From assembly GCF_016901855.1 (NCBI RefSeq), contig NZ_JACJKY010000009.1, positions 1 through 64,000 on the forward strand: a DNA stretch of 64,000 bases, given 5' to 3'. Every line of letters starts with the position of its first letter. The stretch's first letter is position 1. This stretch comes from Merdimmobilis hominis. Its GTDB lineage: Bacteria; Bacillota; Clostridia; Oscillospirales; Ruminococcaceae. Made by a program: the position numbers and the translations under genes. Shown in pieces: positions 36,121-45,057 of the stretch. Below the pieces are notes generated by a model. It worked only from the letters and a program-made list of their open reading frames with translations, had not been told where the DNA came from and did not search any database.

Positions 36121-37497
36121 ATGATGCAGCATCACGAGAATAAATTTTCTGAAATTACTCCGGAAATTTTTGAATTGTCAAAATTATGTACTGAAAACGG
36201 TGCAATCGATCCCGCATTATACACACAATATGAAGTAAACCGCGGCCTGCGTGATTTAAACGGAAACGGCGTCTTGACCGGTCTTACGGAAATTTCCGAA
36301 ATCCAGTCGAGCAAGATTGTGGACGGCAAAAAAGTATCCTGCGAAGGCAAACTGTTTTACCGCGGCATTGATGTGGAAGATCTTGTTGCCGGATTCGTCC
36401 GCGACAAACGTTTCGGTTTTGAGGAAACAACCTACCTGCTCTTGTTTGGTGAGCTGCCGAACAAAGAACAGCTTGCAGAGTTCCAAGCACTTTTGGCAAA
36501 ATACCGCTCGCTCCCGACAAGCTTTGTCCGCGACATTATTATGAAAGCGCCGAGCCGTGACATGATGAACACACTTGCGCGCAGTGTATTGACACTTTAC
36601 TCTTATGATGATTTTGCAAGCGATACAAGTATTCCAAACGTACTGCGTCAATGCTTGCAGCTGATTGCACTGTTCCCGATGCTCTCGGTTTACGGCTATC
36701 AGGCATACAGCCACTATCATGACGGCAACAGCCTGTTTATTCACAGTCCGGTTGCAGAGCTTTCCACCGCGGAAAATATTCTGCACATTCTGCGTCCGGA
36801 CAGTCAGTATACCGCACTGGAAGCGCGTATTTTGGACCTCGCACTGATCCTCCACGCAGAGCACGGCGGCGGCAATAACTCCACCTTTACCACACATGTG
36901 GTCACTTCGTCCGGCTCTGATACATACTCGGTCATTGCAGCAGCACTCGGCTCGCTCAAAGGTCCAAAACACGGCGGCGCAAACATCAAGGTTGTCCAGA
37001 TGTTTGAAAACATGAAAAATACACTGCATGACTGGACAGACGAAGGCGAAATCCGCGATCATCTGCGTGCACTGCTTCGCAAAGAAGCGTTTGACCGTGC
37101 CGGCTTAATTTACGGTATGGGGCATGCGGTCTACTCGCTGTCCGATCCGCGCGCTAACGTGTTTAAATCGTTCGTCAAGAGCCTTGCGGAGGAAAAAGGA
37201 AAAGAGAAAGAATTCGCACTTTATTCCGCAGTTGAGCGCTTGGCACCGGAAGTCATCGCAGAAGAACGCCGCATCTACAAAGGCGTCAGCGCAAACGTTG
37301 ACTTCTACAGCGGCTTTGTTTATGATATGCTGGGACTTCCGTCCGAGCTGTTTACACCGATTTTTGCAATTGCACGCATTTCCGGCTGGAGCGCGCACCG
37401 CATCGAAGAGCTTGTCAATGCCGGAAAAATCATTCGTCCGGCATACAAAAACGTGCAGGATCGCCGCGCATACGTGCCGCTTTCCGAACGAACATAA
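36121..37497 (+). CDS. gltA: Citrate synthase
   Basis: Condenses oxaloacetate and acetyl-CoA to citrate. The 458-residue protein has the catalytic histidines in HAEHGGGNN, GPKHGGAN (about 281) and GMGHAVY (about 334) and the catalytic Asp in NVDFYSG (about 389). The N-terminal extension of about 45 residues before LRDLNGNGVLTGLTEIS is usual in the clostridial type. AAAGGAGG lies ten bases before the ATG. No aconitase or isocitrate dehydrogenase gene is adjacent; it is followed by its own terminator. In fermenting clostridia it would feed glutamate synthesis. Confidence 0.95.
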   Translation: MMQHHENKFSEITPEIFELSKLCTENGAIDPALYTQYEVNRGLRDLNGNGVLTGLTEISEIQSSKIVDGKKVSCEGKLFYRGIDVEDLVAGFVRDKRFGFEETTYLLLFGELPNKEQLAEFQALLAKYRSLPTSFVRDIIMKAPSRDMMNTLARSVLTLYSYDDFASDTSIPNVLRQCLQLIALFPMLSVYGYQAYSHYHDGNSLFIHSPVAELSTAENILHILRPDSQYTALEARILDLALILHAEHGGGNNSTFTTHVVTSSGSDTYSVIAAALGSLKGPKHGGANIKVVQMFENMKNTLHDWTDEGEIRDHLRALLRKEAFDRAGLIYGMGHAVYSLSDPRANVFKSFVKSLAEEKGKEKEFALYSAVERLAPEVIAEERRIYKGVSANVDFYSGFVYDMLGLPSELFTPIFAIARISGWSAHRIEELVNAGKIIRPAYKNVQDRRAYVPLSERT

Positions 37498-37505
37498 ACA
37501 AAGGC

Positions 37506-37540
37506 GAAATGCTGCCGGATTCGGCAGCATTTCATTTTCA
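37506..37540 (+). terminator. Terminator of citrate synthase
   Basis: GAAATGCTGCCG and CGGCAGCATTTC (37506-37517, 37522-37533) form a perfect hairpin with loop GATT, followed by ATTTTCA. Confidence 0.75.
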
Positions 37541-37562
37541 TATTGTTTGAGGAGGAGATCCG

Positions 37563-38222
37563 ATGATCAAAGCAGTTGTATTCGACATGGACGGTGTGCT
37601 GTTTGACACCGAACGCATCTCGCGCGAAGCCTGGTTTTACACAGCGCGTCAAATGGGGATTGAAGCGCAGTTTGAACCGGTGTTTCTCCGTGCCATCGGC
37701 ATGAACCGGAGCGACACCCGTGAGATGTTTCTCTCCATTTACGGCGCCGATTTTCCGTATGAAACATTCCAGACAACAAGCAGCCAAAAATTTCACGAGC
37801 TGATTAAACAGGAACTTCCGATGAAGCCGGGTGTGTACGAAATTCTTTCGTGGCTCTGTGCGCGCAAAGTTCCCACGGCGCTTGCAAGCTCCACTTCGAA
37901 AAAAAGCGTGCTGTCCCACCTGTCCCGCACCAATCTCACCGATTTTTTCAACGACGTGATTACCGGCGATATGGTCGTTCACAGCAAGCCGCATCCGGAA
38001 ATTTATGAGATGGCATGCCGTGCCATTCATACGGCACCTGCTGACTGTATTGCCGTAGAGGATTCTAAAAACGGCATTCGTTCGGCATTTGCTGCCGGAA
38101 TGAAGCCGATCATGATCCCGGATCAGGTGCAGCCGGACGATGAAACAGCCGCACTGTTATTCAAAAAATACGATTCACTGCTCTGTCTGCTTGACGATCT
38201 GCCTGCGCTGATTGACTGCTGA
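37563..38222 (+). CDS. HAD superfamily phosphatase (beta-phosphoglucomutase-like)
   Basis: A 219-residue HAD hydrolase with alpha-helical cap. Motif I FDMDGVLFDTE gives nucleophile Asp8 and acid/base Asp10; motif II is ALASSTSKK, motif III the lysine in HSKPHPEIY, and motif IV AVEDSKNGIRSA. It belongs to the phosphatase/phosphomutase group with sugar-phosphate substrates; the exact one is unknown. GGAGGAG precedes the ATG. Confidence 0.88.
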   Translation: MIKAVVFDMDGVLFDTERISREAWFYTARQMGIEAQFEPVFLRAIGMNRSDTREMFLSIYGADFPYETFQTTSSQKFHELIKQELPMKPGVYEILSWLCARKVPTALASSTSKKSVLSHLSRTNLTDFFNDVITGDMVVHSKPHPEIYEMACRAIHTAPADCIAVEDSKNGIRSAFAAGMKPIMIPDQVQPDDETAALLFKKYDSLLCLLDDLPALIDC

Positions 38223-38226
38223 CCAC

Positions 38227-38850
38227 TTATTTCGCCGCCCTGCTTGTTTTGCCGGGCGGCTTTTTTCGTCCGCCCAACATCCCGCCGACCAGTGCAGAAA
38301 TCAATCCGCCCGAAAAAATGAGCAGCGTCAAATTGCTGCGGTCAATCAAAAACATCCAGATACACCCTGCACACAGCACACCCGTACACGCAAGATCAAT
38401 CCCCCATGCCGCCAGCGCACCGCGCATCGGAAACAGCCTTGTCAAAATGAGCAAAACGATTTGTCCGCCGTCCAATGTGGCGAGCGGCAGTGCGCTGAAG
38501 CATCCGAGCAGAAAATGAACGGCCGCTACTGTTTCATAGCCGAGCCAATGAAGGCCTGCTGCCGTGATGCCATTTGTAAGAATACCTGCACTATGAATGA
38601 ACAGCGCACAAAAAAAGCGTGGACAATCCCCAGGCGGAACAAGCCGGATTCCCGTCAGCTCAAAAATGAGCGCGCGCGGTGTGTATCCTGTGATCAAAAA
38701 CGCCGCCAAATGACCGCACTCATGCAAAAAACAAGCCAAAAGTGCCAACACAGCAATCCCAGTTTCATCACTAATCAAGCAAAATGCCACAGTCACCACA
38801 AACAAAAAGGTGATTTTTACGGTAAACGGACCGAATATCAGCCGAATCAA
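38227..38850 (-). CDS. spoIVFB: SpoIVFB-like site-2 protease (M50)
   Basis: A 207-residue intramembrane zinc metalloprotease. HECGH (residues 43-47) lies in a membrane helix and the third ligand is in PLATLDGGQ (about 120-128); four to six hydrophobic helices surround them. SpoIVFB cleaves pro-sigma K in sporulation. The start is a TTG overlapping the M23 gene by four bases, which gives the spoIVFA-spoIVFB order of Bacillus. The last ~10 codons overlap a terminator for the convergent HAD gene. Assignment as SpoIVFB rests on the pair arrangement and could be a related S2P. Confidence 0.82.
   Translation of the reverse strand: MIRLIFGPFTVKITFLFVVTVAFCLISDETGIAVLALLACFLHECGHLAAFLITGYTPRALIFELTGIRLVPPGDCPRFFCALFIHSAGILTNGITAAGLHWLGYETVAAVHFLLGCFSALPLATLDGGQIVLLILTRLFPMRGALAAWGIDLACTGVLCAGCIWMFLIDRSNLTLLIFSGGLISALVGGMLGGRKKPPGKTSRAAK
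38235..38267 (+). terminator. Terminator of the HAD gene, inside the spoIVFB-like 3' end
   Basis: GCCGCCC and GGGCGGC (38235-38241, 38255-38261) pair and are followed by TTTTTT on the plus strand. The element is encoded within the last codons of the convergent M50 gene, accounting for its basic C-terminal residues. Confidence 0.75.
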
Positions 38851-39686
38851 GTGCCTTCCCCGCTTTCAATCAGCAAAGAAACCGGTTCTTCCGACAGCGA
38901 TGCAAACAAATACGCGGGATTTACATACAATCCGTCTGTAATGACACCGAAGTGCAGATGGTTTCCTGTTGAATTCCCGGTGGACCCAACCAGTGCGATC
39001 ACATCGCCGCCGCGCACGCGCATTCCTGTTTGTGCAATTCGTTCACTGCAATGTCCGTAATACGTATAGTACCCGTTTCCATGATCAATTTTGATGAAAT
39101 TGCCGTATGCGTCGTCATAGCGGCTTTCGATCACCGTTCCGTCCTCTGCGGCAAAGATGCGTGTCCCCTCCGCAGCCGCAAGATCGACGCCGGTATGAAA
39201 ATCAAGCGCCCCCGAAATCGGATGTGTGCGGAATCCAAACGGCGAACTGAGCCGATACGCGTCTGCTTCCAGCGGAAACACAGGTGTTCCCGTATAGACA
39301 ACCGGCGCAAGTGTTGCATTTGCAGGGACTTCCCCGTTTGTACCGGCTGCGGCTGCTTCATATGTAAAAATTTGAACCACTGCCCGGCTCACGGTATCCT
39401 GAACCGTTTCATGAAACGAAAAATCGGATATGATGAGCCGCTTGACAGTATCAGACACGAGCGATGCCGCAGACGGCACAAGAAGTCTCCCAAACAAGAA
39501 TACTGCCGCCGCTGCAATACAGATAGCCGTCTGCATATAAAGCACCATCAAAAACGAGTGCCCGCGGCGCGGCGGTGTATCCGGTTTTTCTATTTTTCCT
39601 TCCGTATCGCACGCTGTTTCATCCACTCCTGTGCATCGGGATTCATCGGCCGCCTCGCAGGCCGCCTCATATAAATCGTATGCCAT
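38847..39686 (-). CDS. spoIVFA: SpoIVFA-like membrane-anchored M23 protein
   Basis: A 279-residue protein: cytoplasmic N-terminus, one membrane helix (about 48-70), a linker, then a LytM/M23 domain (about 140-265). The zinc ligand motifs are intact: HTGVDL near 165 and HLHFGV near 243, with YYGHCS between. SpoIVFA holds and regulates the SpoIVFB protease in the mother cell. The ATG at 39686 is chosen over longer readings because GGAGG lies nine bases ahead. It is translationally coupled to the M50 protease. A sigma-E-like promoter precedes it. Confidence 0.78.
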   Translation of the reverse strand: MAYDLYEAACEAADESRCTGVDETACDTEGKIEKPDTPPRRGHSFLMVLYMQTAICIAAAAVFLFGRLLVPSAASLVSDTVKRLIISDFSFHETVQDTVSRAVVQIFTYEAAAAGTNGEVPANATLAPVVYTGTPVFPLEADAYRLSSPFGFRTHPISGALDFHTGVDLAAAEGTRIFAAEDGTVIESRYDDAYGNFIKIDHGNGYYTYYGHCSERIAQTGMRVRGGDVIALVGSTGNSTGNHLHFGVITDGLYVNPAYLFASLSEEPVSLLIESGEGT

Positions 39687-39709
39687 GCCTTCTCTCCTCC
39701 TTTTTGCCA

Positions 39710-39738
39710 TACGTATGCGGTTTTTAAAGAAATTATCC
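39710..39738 (-). promoter_or_regulatory. Sigma-E-like promoter of spoIVFA-spoIVFB
   Basis: On the minus strand GGATAAT (39732-39738), a 14-base spacer and CATACGTA (39710-39717) resemble the mother-cell sigma-E boxes (KMATATW and CATACAMT). The predicted leader is very short, starting close to the Shine-Dalgarno. Confidence 0.4.
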
Positions 39739-39810
39739 GCCGCACAGTTCATGGACATGCGCGAAAACGCATAACAATAAGCAAACAAATCGTTTTTGGA
39801 GGAGATTACT

Positions 39811-40962
39811 ATGAAGCGATGGTTCGCTTTTTTCATGAGCTTTGTGCTCATCTGCACAGCGATATCCGCCCCTACCGTCCGCGCGGAGGAAACCGAGGCA
39901 GACAGCCCGCTCGTTTCGGCGAAAAGTGCGGTATTGATTGATGCACAGAGCGGCATGGTTTTATATGAAAAAAATCCGCATGAGCCGCTCCCGCCTGCTT
40001 CCATCACCAAAGTCATGACACTGCTGCTGGTTGCAGAGGCAATCGAAAATAATGAGCTCGCGCTAACTGACATGGTCAAAGCATCGGCACATGCGGTCAG
40101 TATGGGCGGCAGTCAGATCTGGCTTAAGGAAAACGAAGAAATGACTGTTGACGATCTTTTAAAAGCAACGGCGATCGGCAGTGCAAACGACGCCTCCATG
40201 GCACTTGCAGAGCATGTGGCAGGAACCGAGGAAGCGTTTGTCACACTGATGAACAAGCGCGCCAAAGAACTCGGTATGAACAACACCGTATTCAAAAATC
40301 CGACCGGCCTTGATGCAGACGGCCATGTATCCACCGCATATGACATCGCGCTCATGTCAAAAGAACTCTTAACGCATGAAACGGTAACACCGTATCTCTC
40401 CGTTTGGATGGATACACTGCGCGGCGGACAGACACAGCTTGTCAATACCAACAAACTCGTACGGTTTTACAATGGATGCATCGGCGTCAAAACCGGTACC
40501 ACCGACGGTGCAGGTTCCTGTTTGAGCGCGGCGGCTGTCCGGAATGACGTTTCTCTCATCAGCGTTGTGATGGGATGTGCAACTTCTGCTGAGCGGTTTG
40601 ACAGTGCGCGTGCGCTGTTAAACTATGGATTCGCTTCATTTGTACGCTACACACCTGCCACAACAACCGATACACTGCCTGCACTTCCTGTCATCCACGG
40701 TACAAGTGAATCTGTTTCCTTGTCTGTTGATGCCTCCGCTTTTTTGATTCAAAAAGCAGATCAAGAGGCGGTAACAGAATCTGTTTCGCTTCCTGAATCA
40801 ATAAATGCGCCCGTCAAACAAGGGCAGGAAGTCGGTACGCTGACCATCACCGCAGGTAAAATCACACAAACCATTCCGATCTGCGCATCCGCAGATGTAC
40901 CAAAAATGGGCCTTTGGTCAGCAATTTGCTTGATGTTCTCCCGCGTGTTTGCTTTTCGATAA
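39811..40962 (+). CDS. D-alanyl-D-alanine carboxypeptidase (DacB/DacF type)
   Basis: An exported low-molecular-weight penicillin-binding protein that trims the terminal D-Ala of peptidoglycan stem peptides. The 383-residue protein has a signal peptide (1-25, cleavage near VRA-EE), SITK (S64xxK67), SAN near 125, KTGT near 228, and a C-terminal PBP5-type beta domain ending in a hydrophobic/basic anchor (LWSAICLMFSRVFAF). The ATG at 39811 follows GGAGG; an in-frame TTG upstream overlaps the binding site. It is divergent from spoIVFAB, which fits a sporulation-linked DacF role but does not prove it. Confidence 0.92.
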   Translation: MKRWFAFFMSFVLICTAISAPTVRAEETEADSPLVSAKSAVLIDAQSGMVLYEKNPHEPLPPASITKVMTLLLVAEAIENNELALTDMVKASAHAVSMGGSQIWLKENEEMTVDDLLKATAIGSANDASMALAEHVAGTEEAFVTLMNKRAKELGMNNTVFKNPTGLDADGHVSTAYDIALMSKELLTHETVTPYLSVWMDTLRGGQTQLVNTNKLVRFYNGCIGVKTGTTDGAGSCLSAAAVRNDVSLISVVMGCATSAERFDSARALLNYGFASFVRYTPATTTDTLPALPVIHGTSESVSLSVDASAFLIQKADQEAVTESVSLPESINAPVKQGQEVGTLTITAGKITQTIPICASADVPKMGLWSAICLMFSRVFAFR

Positions 40963-41002
40963 AGATGTTCATAAATTTTTTTCATAAATCATATAAAAAG
41001 GC

Positions 41003-41031
41003 TTGAATCATTCTTCGTTTTATTGTAGAAT
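41003..41031 (+). promoter_or_regulatory. Promoter of pgi
   Basis: TTGAAT (41003-41008), a 17-base spacer and TAGAAT (41026-41031) form a near-consensus vegetative promoter 40 bases before pgi. Confidence 0.7.
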
Positions 41032-41071
41032 TAAACCATAACCTAATCTGTAATAAACGGAGATGAACATC

Positions 41072-42415
41072 ATGGCAATCAAACTGAATGATACATATGT
41101 AAAACAGTTCATTGCAGAAGATGAACTGGCAGGTATGGCGCCGCAAATCAAAGCCGCACAGGAAATGCTTACAAACCGTTCCGGTCTGGGCAATGACTTT
41201 TTAGGCTGGATTGATCTGCCTGTTAACTACGACCGTGAGGAATTCGCACGCATCGAAAAAGCAGCAGAAAAAATCCGCAATGATTCCGATGTACTGATCG
41301 TTATCGGCATCGGCGGTTCCTATCTTGGTGCACGCGCAGCCATCGAACTGCTCAAATCACCATTTTATAACAACCTGAAAAAAGACACGCCGGATATCTA
41401 TTTTGTCGGCAATAATATTAACCCGACCTATTTGAATGAAATCCTTTCGCTGTGTGAAGGCAAAGACGTTTCCGTCAACATCATCTCAAAATCGGGCACC
41501 ACAACCGAGCCGGCACTCGCATTCCGTGTGTTCCGTGAATTCTTAATCAACAAATACGGTGCAGAAGAGGCGAAAAAACGCATCTATGCAACAACCGATA
41601 AAGCACGCGGCACATTAAAAGAACTGTCCGACGCAGAGGGTTATGAAACCTTTGTTATTCCGGACGATGTGGGCGGACGCTTCTCCGTTTTGACCGCAGT
41701 AGGTCTTCTGCCGATCGCTGTTTCGGGTGCATGCATCCGTTCGCTGATGGAAGGCGCTGCTGCTGCACGTGAAGCATATGCAGAACCGGATCTCGAGAAA
41801 AACGACTGCTACAAATACGTCGCATACAGAAACGCACTGTACAGAAAAGGCAAAGCAATCGAAATTCTCGTTTCCTATGATCCGGCATTTGCCATGATGG
41901 CAGAGTGGTTTAAACAGCTCTACGGCGAGAGCGAAGGCAAAGATAAAAAAGGTCTCTATCCGTCGAGCGCCATCTTCTCGACCGACCTGCACTCCATGGG
42001 ACAGTTTATCCAGGACGGCGCACGCGTCATGTTCGAAACCGTTGTGGATATCAAAGAACCGAAGAAAGACTTCTTCATCAAAGCAGATCCTACAAACTTT
42101 GACGGATTAAACTTCCTCTCTGAGAAAAACATGAGCGAAGTCAACCGCAAAGCAATGCAGGGCACCATCCTTGCACACACCGAAGGCGGCGTTCCGAATC
42201 TCGTTTTGGAAATGCCGAAAATCGACGAGTTTGAACTCGGCTATCTGATTTACTTCTTTGAAAAAGCATGCGGTCTTTCGGGCTATGTCCTGGGCGTTAA
42301 CCCGTTCAACCAGCCGGGCGTTGAGAGCTACAAAAAGAATATGTTCGCGCTCTTGAACAAACCGGGCTATGAAAAAGAAAAAGCAGCACTTGAGGCAAAA
42401 CTCGGCGCAGAATAA
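41072..42415 (+). CDS. pgi: Glucose-6-phosphate isomerase
   Basis: Interconverts glucose-6-phosphate and fructose-6-phosphate in glycolysis and gluconeogenesis. The 447-residue protein has the phosphosugar-binding [27 protein letters not shown], and the signature [16 protein letters not shown]; the catalytic Glu region and C-terminal Lys ([10 protein letters not shown]) are present. Of two ATGs nine bases apart, the second is chosen since GGAG lies nine bases before it and abuts the first. Confidence 0.96.
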   Translation: MAIKLNDTYVKQFIAEDELAGMAPQIKAAQEMLTNRSGLGNDFLGWIDLPVNYDREEFARIEKAAEKIRNDSDVLIVIGIGGSYLGARAAIELLKSPFYNNLKKDTPDIYFVGNNINPTYLNEILSLCEGKDVSVNIISKSGTTTEPALAFRVFREFLINKYGAEEAKKRIYATTDKARGTLKELSDAEGYETFVIPDDVGGRFSVLTAVGLLPIAVSGACIRSLMEGAAAAREAYAEPDLEKNDCYKYVAYRNALYRKGKAIEILVSYDPAFAMMAEWFKQLYGESEGKDKKGLYPSSAIFSTDLHSMGQFIQDGARVMFETVVDIKEPKKDFFIKADPTNFDGLNFLSEKNMSEVNRKAMQGTILAHTEGGVPNLVLEMPKIDEFELGYLIYFFEKACGLSGYVLGVNPFNQPGVESYKKNMFALLNKPGYEKEKAALEAKLGAE

Positions 42416-42469
42416 GCAGATTCCCGGTGTCCCACCGGTTTCTAATTAAAAGTAATGGAGGACAAAACT

Positions 42470-42886
42470 ATGATTAAACTGATTATCGGCAAAAAAGGCA
42501 GCGGAAAAACAAAGCTGCTGATCGACAAAGTCAATGCCGCAGTCAACACCACAAACGGCAATGTCGTTTGCATCGAAAAAAGCATGAAACTCACGTTTGA
42601 GCTTGATCATAAAGTTCGTCTGATCGACGCAGATGAATATGCAATTCAGGGTTATGACGCATTTTACGGCTTTGTTTCGGGTGTTCTCGCCGGTAACTAT
42701 GATATCAAAGAGATTTTTGTCGACGGTATTTTGAGAATCGGCGCAAAAGACGGTGCAAAAGATTATGAAGGCTTTGGCGCACTGCTTGAAAAACTGTACA
42801 AACAAATTCCTGCTGATGTCACACTGACATTCACTGTGTCGGCTGATCAGACCGACCTGCCGGATTCCGTATTAAAATATTCGTAA
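42470..42886 (+). CDS. Small P-loop protein of unknown function
   Basis: A 138-residue soluble protein with a Walker A GKKGSGKT at residues 7-14 and a hydrophobic strand ending in Asp (KEIFVDGILR, about 80-90) that could be Walker B. It is too short for a full AAA or PilT ATPase, though relatives are sometimes labelled PilT-like. GGAGG precedes the ATG. It lies 54 bases after pgi and before a strong terminator, so it is probably co-transcribed with pgi. I do not recognise a function. Confidence 0.8.
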   Translation: MIKLIIGKKGSGKTKLLIDKVNAAVNTTNGNVVCIEKSMKLTFELDHKVRLIDADEYAIQGYDAFYGFVSGVLAGNYDIKEIFVDGILRIGAKDGAKDYEGFGALLEKLYKQIPADVTLTFTVSADQTDLPDSVLKYS

Positions 42887-42903
42887 TCCAAACACTTGAA
42901 TCA

Positions 42904-42950
42904 AAAAGCCCTCCCGGATGGAAGCCATCTTCTTTCGGGAGGGCTTTTCT
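42904..42950 (+). terminator. Terminator after the small P-loop gene
   Basis: AAAAGCCCTCCCG and CGGGAGGGCTTTT form a long hairpin followed by CTTTTC, about 17 bases after the stop. Confidence 0.85.
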
Positions 42951-43023
42951 TTTCGTAAAACGCTTTACCGTTTTAAAAAACTAAAAAAATCATGATTTTC
43001 CTCTGTCAATTTGAAATCAGATG

Positions 43024-43032
43024 TGGTATAAT
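43024..43032 (+). promoter_or_regulatory. Extended -10 promoter of the VOR operon
   Basis: TGGTATAAT within GTGGTATAAT gives an extended -10 (TATAAT 43027-43032), 24 bases before the first gene. The -35 region is poor. Confidence 0.55.
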
Positions 43033-43056
43033 AGTCGGAAAAGGTGGTGAAACACA

Positions 43057-43740
43057 ATGCAAATCTTAAAAAAACCGATTACAATCATCACCGGTCACTA
43101 TGGCAGCGGCAAAACGAACGCTGCGGTCAATCTTGCACTGTCTGCGGCAGAATCGGGTCAAGCTGTGACAATTATTGATTTGGATATTGTAAATCCCTAT
43201 TTTCGAACCGCTGATTTCGTGGAACCGCTCAAAGCACACGACATTCAAGTGATCGCACCGGTTTATGCCAATTCCAATTTGGATATTCCCGTGCTTCCGG
43301 CTTCAGTTGACGCTGCATTTTCGCAGTCAGACCGACAGGTCATTGTAGACGTCGGCGGCGATGATGCCGGTGCGATTGCACTCGGCAGATATGCAAAAAA
43401 AATTGAAGCACAGGGCTATGAGATGCTGTATGTAATCAATGCCCGCCGCTATCTGACAAAAAATCCGGCGGAAGCGGTCGAGCTGCTGCGCGAAATCGAA
43501 CAGGCAGCAAGACTTTCTGCAACCGGTATTTTAAATAACACCAATCTGGGTGCGCAAACGACTGCACAAACCGTTTTAGACTCTCTGCCATTTGCACAGG
43601 CAGTCTGCGAACAAACCGGTTTGCCGCTTGTCGGCACCTGTACCACACAGACGGTATCCGGCCTCCCCTGTCCGTTTCCTGTCAAGCGGCTTGTCAAATC
43701 ACCGTGGGAAATGAGCGGGGCAGACCATACTTCTTTATAA
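43057..43740 (+). CDS. ParA/MinD-like ATPase linked to the VOR operon
   Basis: A 227-residue soluble P-loop ATPase of the SIMIBI (ParA/MinD/NubA-like) class. The deviant Walker A is TGHYGSGKTNAAVNLAL, followed by IIDLDIVNPYFR and the Walker B-like VIVDVGGDDAGA. No DNA-binding partner is nearby. It stands 32 bases before the ferredoxin and oxidoreductase subunits, an association seen in many Clostridia. A role in cofactor or Fe-S cluster delivery to the enzyme is an inference. Confidence 0.85.
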   Translation: MQILKKPITIITGHYGSGKTNAAVNLALSAAESGQAVTIIDLDIVNPYFRTADFVEPLKAHDIQVIAPVYANSNLDIPVLPASVDAAFSQSDRQVIVDVGGDDAGAIALGRYAKKIEAQGYEMLYVINARRYLTKNPAEAVELLREIEQAARLSATGILNNTNLGAQTTAQTVLDSLPFAQAVCEQTGLPLVGTCTTQTVSGLPCPFPVKRLVKSPWEMSGADHTSL

Positions 43741-43772
43741 AACATTTCAGAAAGGCAGGATGAAACAACAAC

Positions 43773-43979
43773 ATGGAAAAGTTCAGCATTAACTATGAAC
43801 GATGCAAAGGATGCGGACTGTGCGTTTCCGTATGTCCGAAAAAAATCCTTATGATCGACACCGCGCGGCTAAACCGCAAAGGATATAATCCGGTGGAAAT
43901 CACCGACAGAGCGGCCTGCATTTCGTGCGCAATGTGTGCAACGATGTGCCCTGACTGCGTCATCACAATCGAAGACTAA
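43773..43979 (+). CDS. 4Fe-4S ferredoxin subunit of 2-oxoacid oxidoreductase
   Basis: A 68-residue two-cluster ferredoxin with CKGCGLCVSVCPKKI and CISCAMCATMCPDCV, the delta-type subunit passing electrons from the oxidoreductase. It lies 16 bases before vorB. Confidence 0.92.
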   Translation: MEKFSINYERCKGCGLCVSVCPKKILMIDTARLNRKGYNPVEITDRAACISCAMCATMCPDCVITIED

Positions 43980-43995
43980 CAAAGGAGAGACAATC

Positions 43996-45057
43996 ATGGC
44001 AGAAAAATATTTGATGAAAGGAAATGAAGCAATCGCAGAAGCGGCAATCCGCAACGGCTGCATTCATTTCTTCGGCTATCCGATCACTCCGCAGACGGAA
44101 GTCAGTGCATACATGTCAAAAGTCCTGCCGAAAATCGGCGGCACATTTTTGCAGGCAGAATCGGAAATCGCGGCAATTAACATGGTGCTGGGCGCAGCTT
44201 CGTGCGGCGTTCGTGCAATGACCTCCTCCTCTTCTCCGGGCATCAGCTTAAAAAGTGAGGGTGTGTCCTACATCGCAGGCTCTGATCTTCCGTGCGTCAT
44301 CTTAAACGTTATGCGCGGCGGCCCGGGTCTTGGCGGCATTCAGCCTTCGCAGGCAGACTACTGGCAGGCAACCAAAGCACTCGGTCACGGCGACTTCCAG
44401 CTGCTCGTATTCGCACCGGCAACGGTTCAGGAAATCGTCAACCTGATCGGCACTGCATTTGATCTTGCAGAAAAGTACCGCATGCCGGCACTCATTTTGG
44501 CAGACGGTATGCTCGGCCAGATGATGGAACCGGTCGAATTCCCGGAAACGGTCTCTAAACCGGCAGAAAAACCGTATGCAACCACCGGCACACAGGGCAA
44601 ACGCAAACCGAATATCACAAACTCTCTGTATTTAAAACCGGACGAGCTCGAACGCACCGTCCGCGAGCGTTTTGCACGCTACGACGTGATTAAACAAAAC
44701 GAAGTCCGCTGCGAGGAATATCTCACCGACGACGCAGACATCATTCTGGTCGCTTACGGTGCAACAGCGCGTGTTGTCAGAAGTGCAGTCGAGGATGCAA
44801 GAGCTTGCGGCATCAAAGCAGGTCTTATTCGTCCGATCACACTCTGGCCGTTCCCGGAGGAAGCAATCCGCAAAGCAGCTGCACGCGTCGATCACATGAT
44901 TACCGTCGAGATGAGCATGGGCCAGATGGTGGAAGATGTTCGCCTGTACGCAAACGGACAGTGCGATGTACATTTCTTTGGCCGTACCGGCGGTATTGTG
45001 CCGACACCGGCAGAAGTGCTTGAGCAGATCAAAAAATATGCAGGAGGTGCTGAGTAA
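43996..45057 (+). CDS. vorB: 2-oxoacid:ferredoxin oxidoreductase subunit VorB
   Basis: The 353-residue alpha-type subunit, with the N-terminal pyrimidine-binding domain ([28 protein letters not shown]) and the domain II region ending in [15 protein letters not shown]. Enzymes of this group oxidatively decarboxylate branched-chain or other 2-oxoacids to acyl-CoA with reduction of ferredoxin; 3-methyl-2-oxobutanoate is the usual annotation, but 2-oxoglutarate is not excluded. The ATG at 43996 follows AAAGGAGAG. Its stop codon shares a base with the start of the next gene. Confidence 0.92.
   Translation: MAEKYLMKGNEAIAEAAIRNGCIHFFGYPITPQTEVSAYMSKVLPKIGGTFLQAESEIAAINMVLGAASCGVRAMTSSSSPGISLKSEGVSYIAGSDLPCVILNVMRGGPGLGGIQPSQADYWQATKALGHGDFQLLVFAPATVQEIVNLIGTAFDLAEKYRMPALILADGMLGQMMEPVEFPETVSKPAEKPYATTGTQGKRKPNITNSLYLKPDELERTVRERFARYDVIKQNEVRCEEYLTDDADIILVAYGATARVVRSAVEDARACGIKAGLIRPITLWPFPEEAIRKAAARVDHMITVEMSMGQMVEDVRLYANGQCDVHFFGRTGGIVPTPAEVLEQIKKYAGGAE

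Noticed and set aside
42425-42442. Small inverted repeat CCGGTG/CACCGG after pgi as a terminator
   Set aside because: Loop of three, short stem and no T run; the next gene has no obvious promoter, so read-through is likely.
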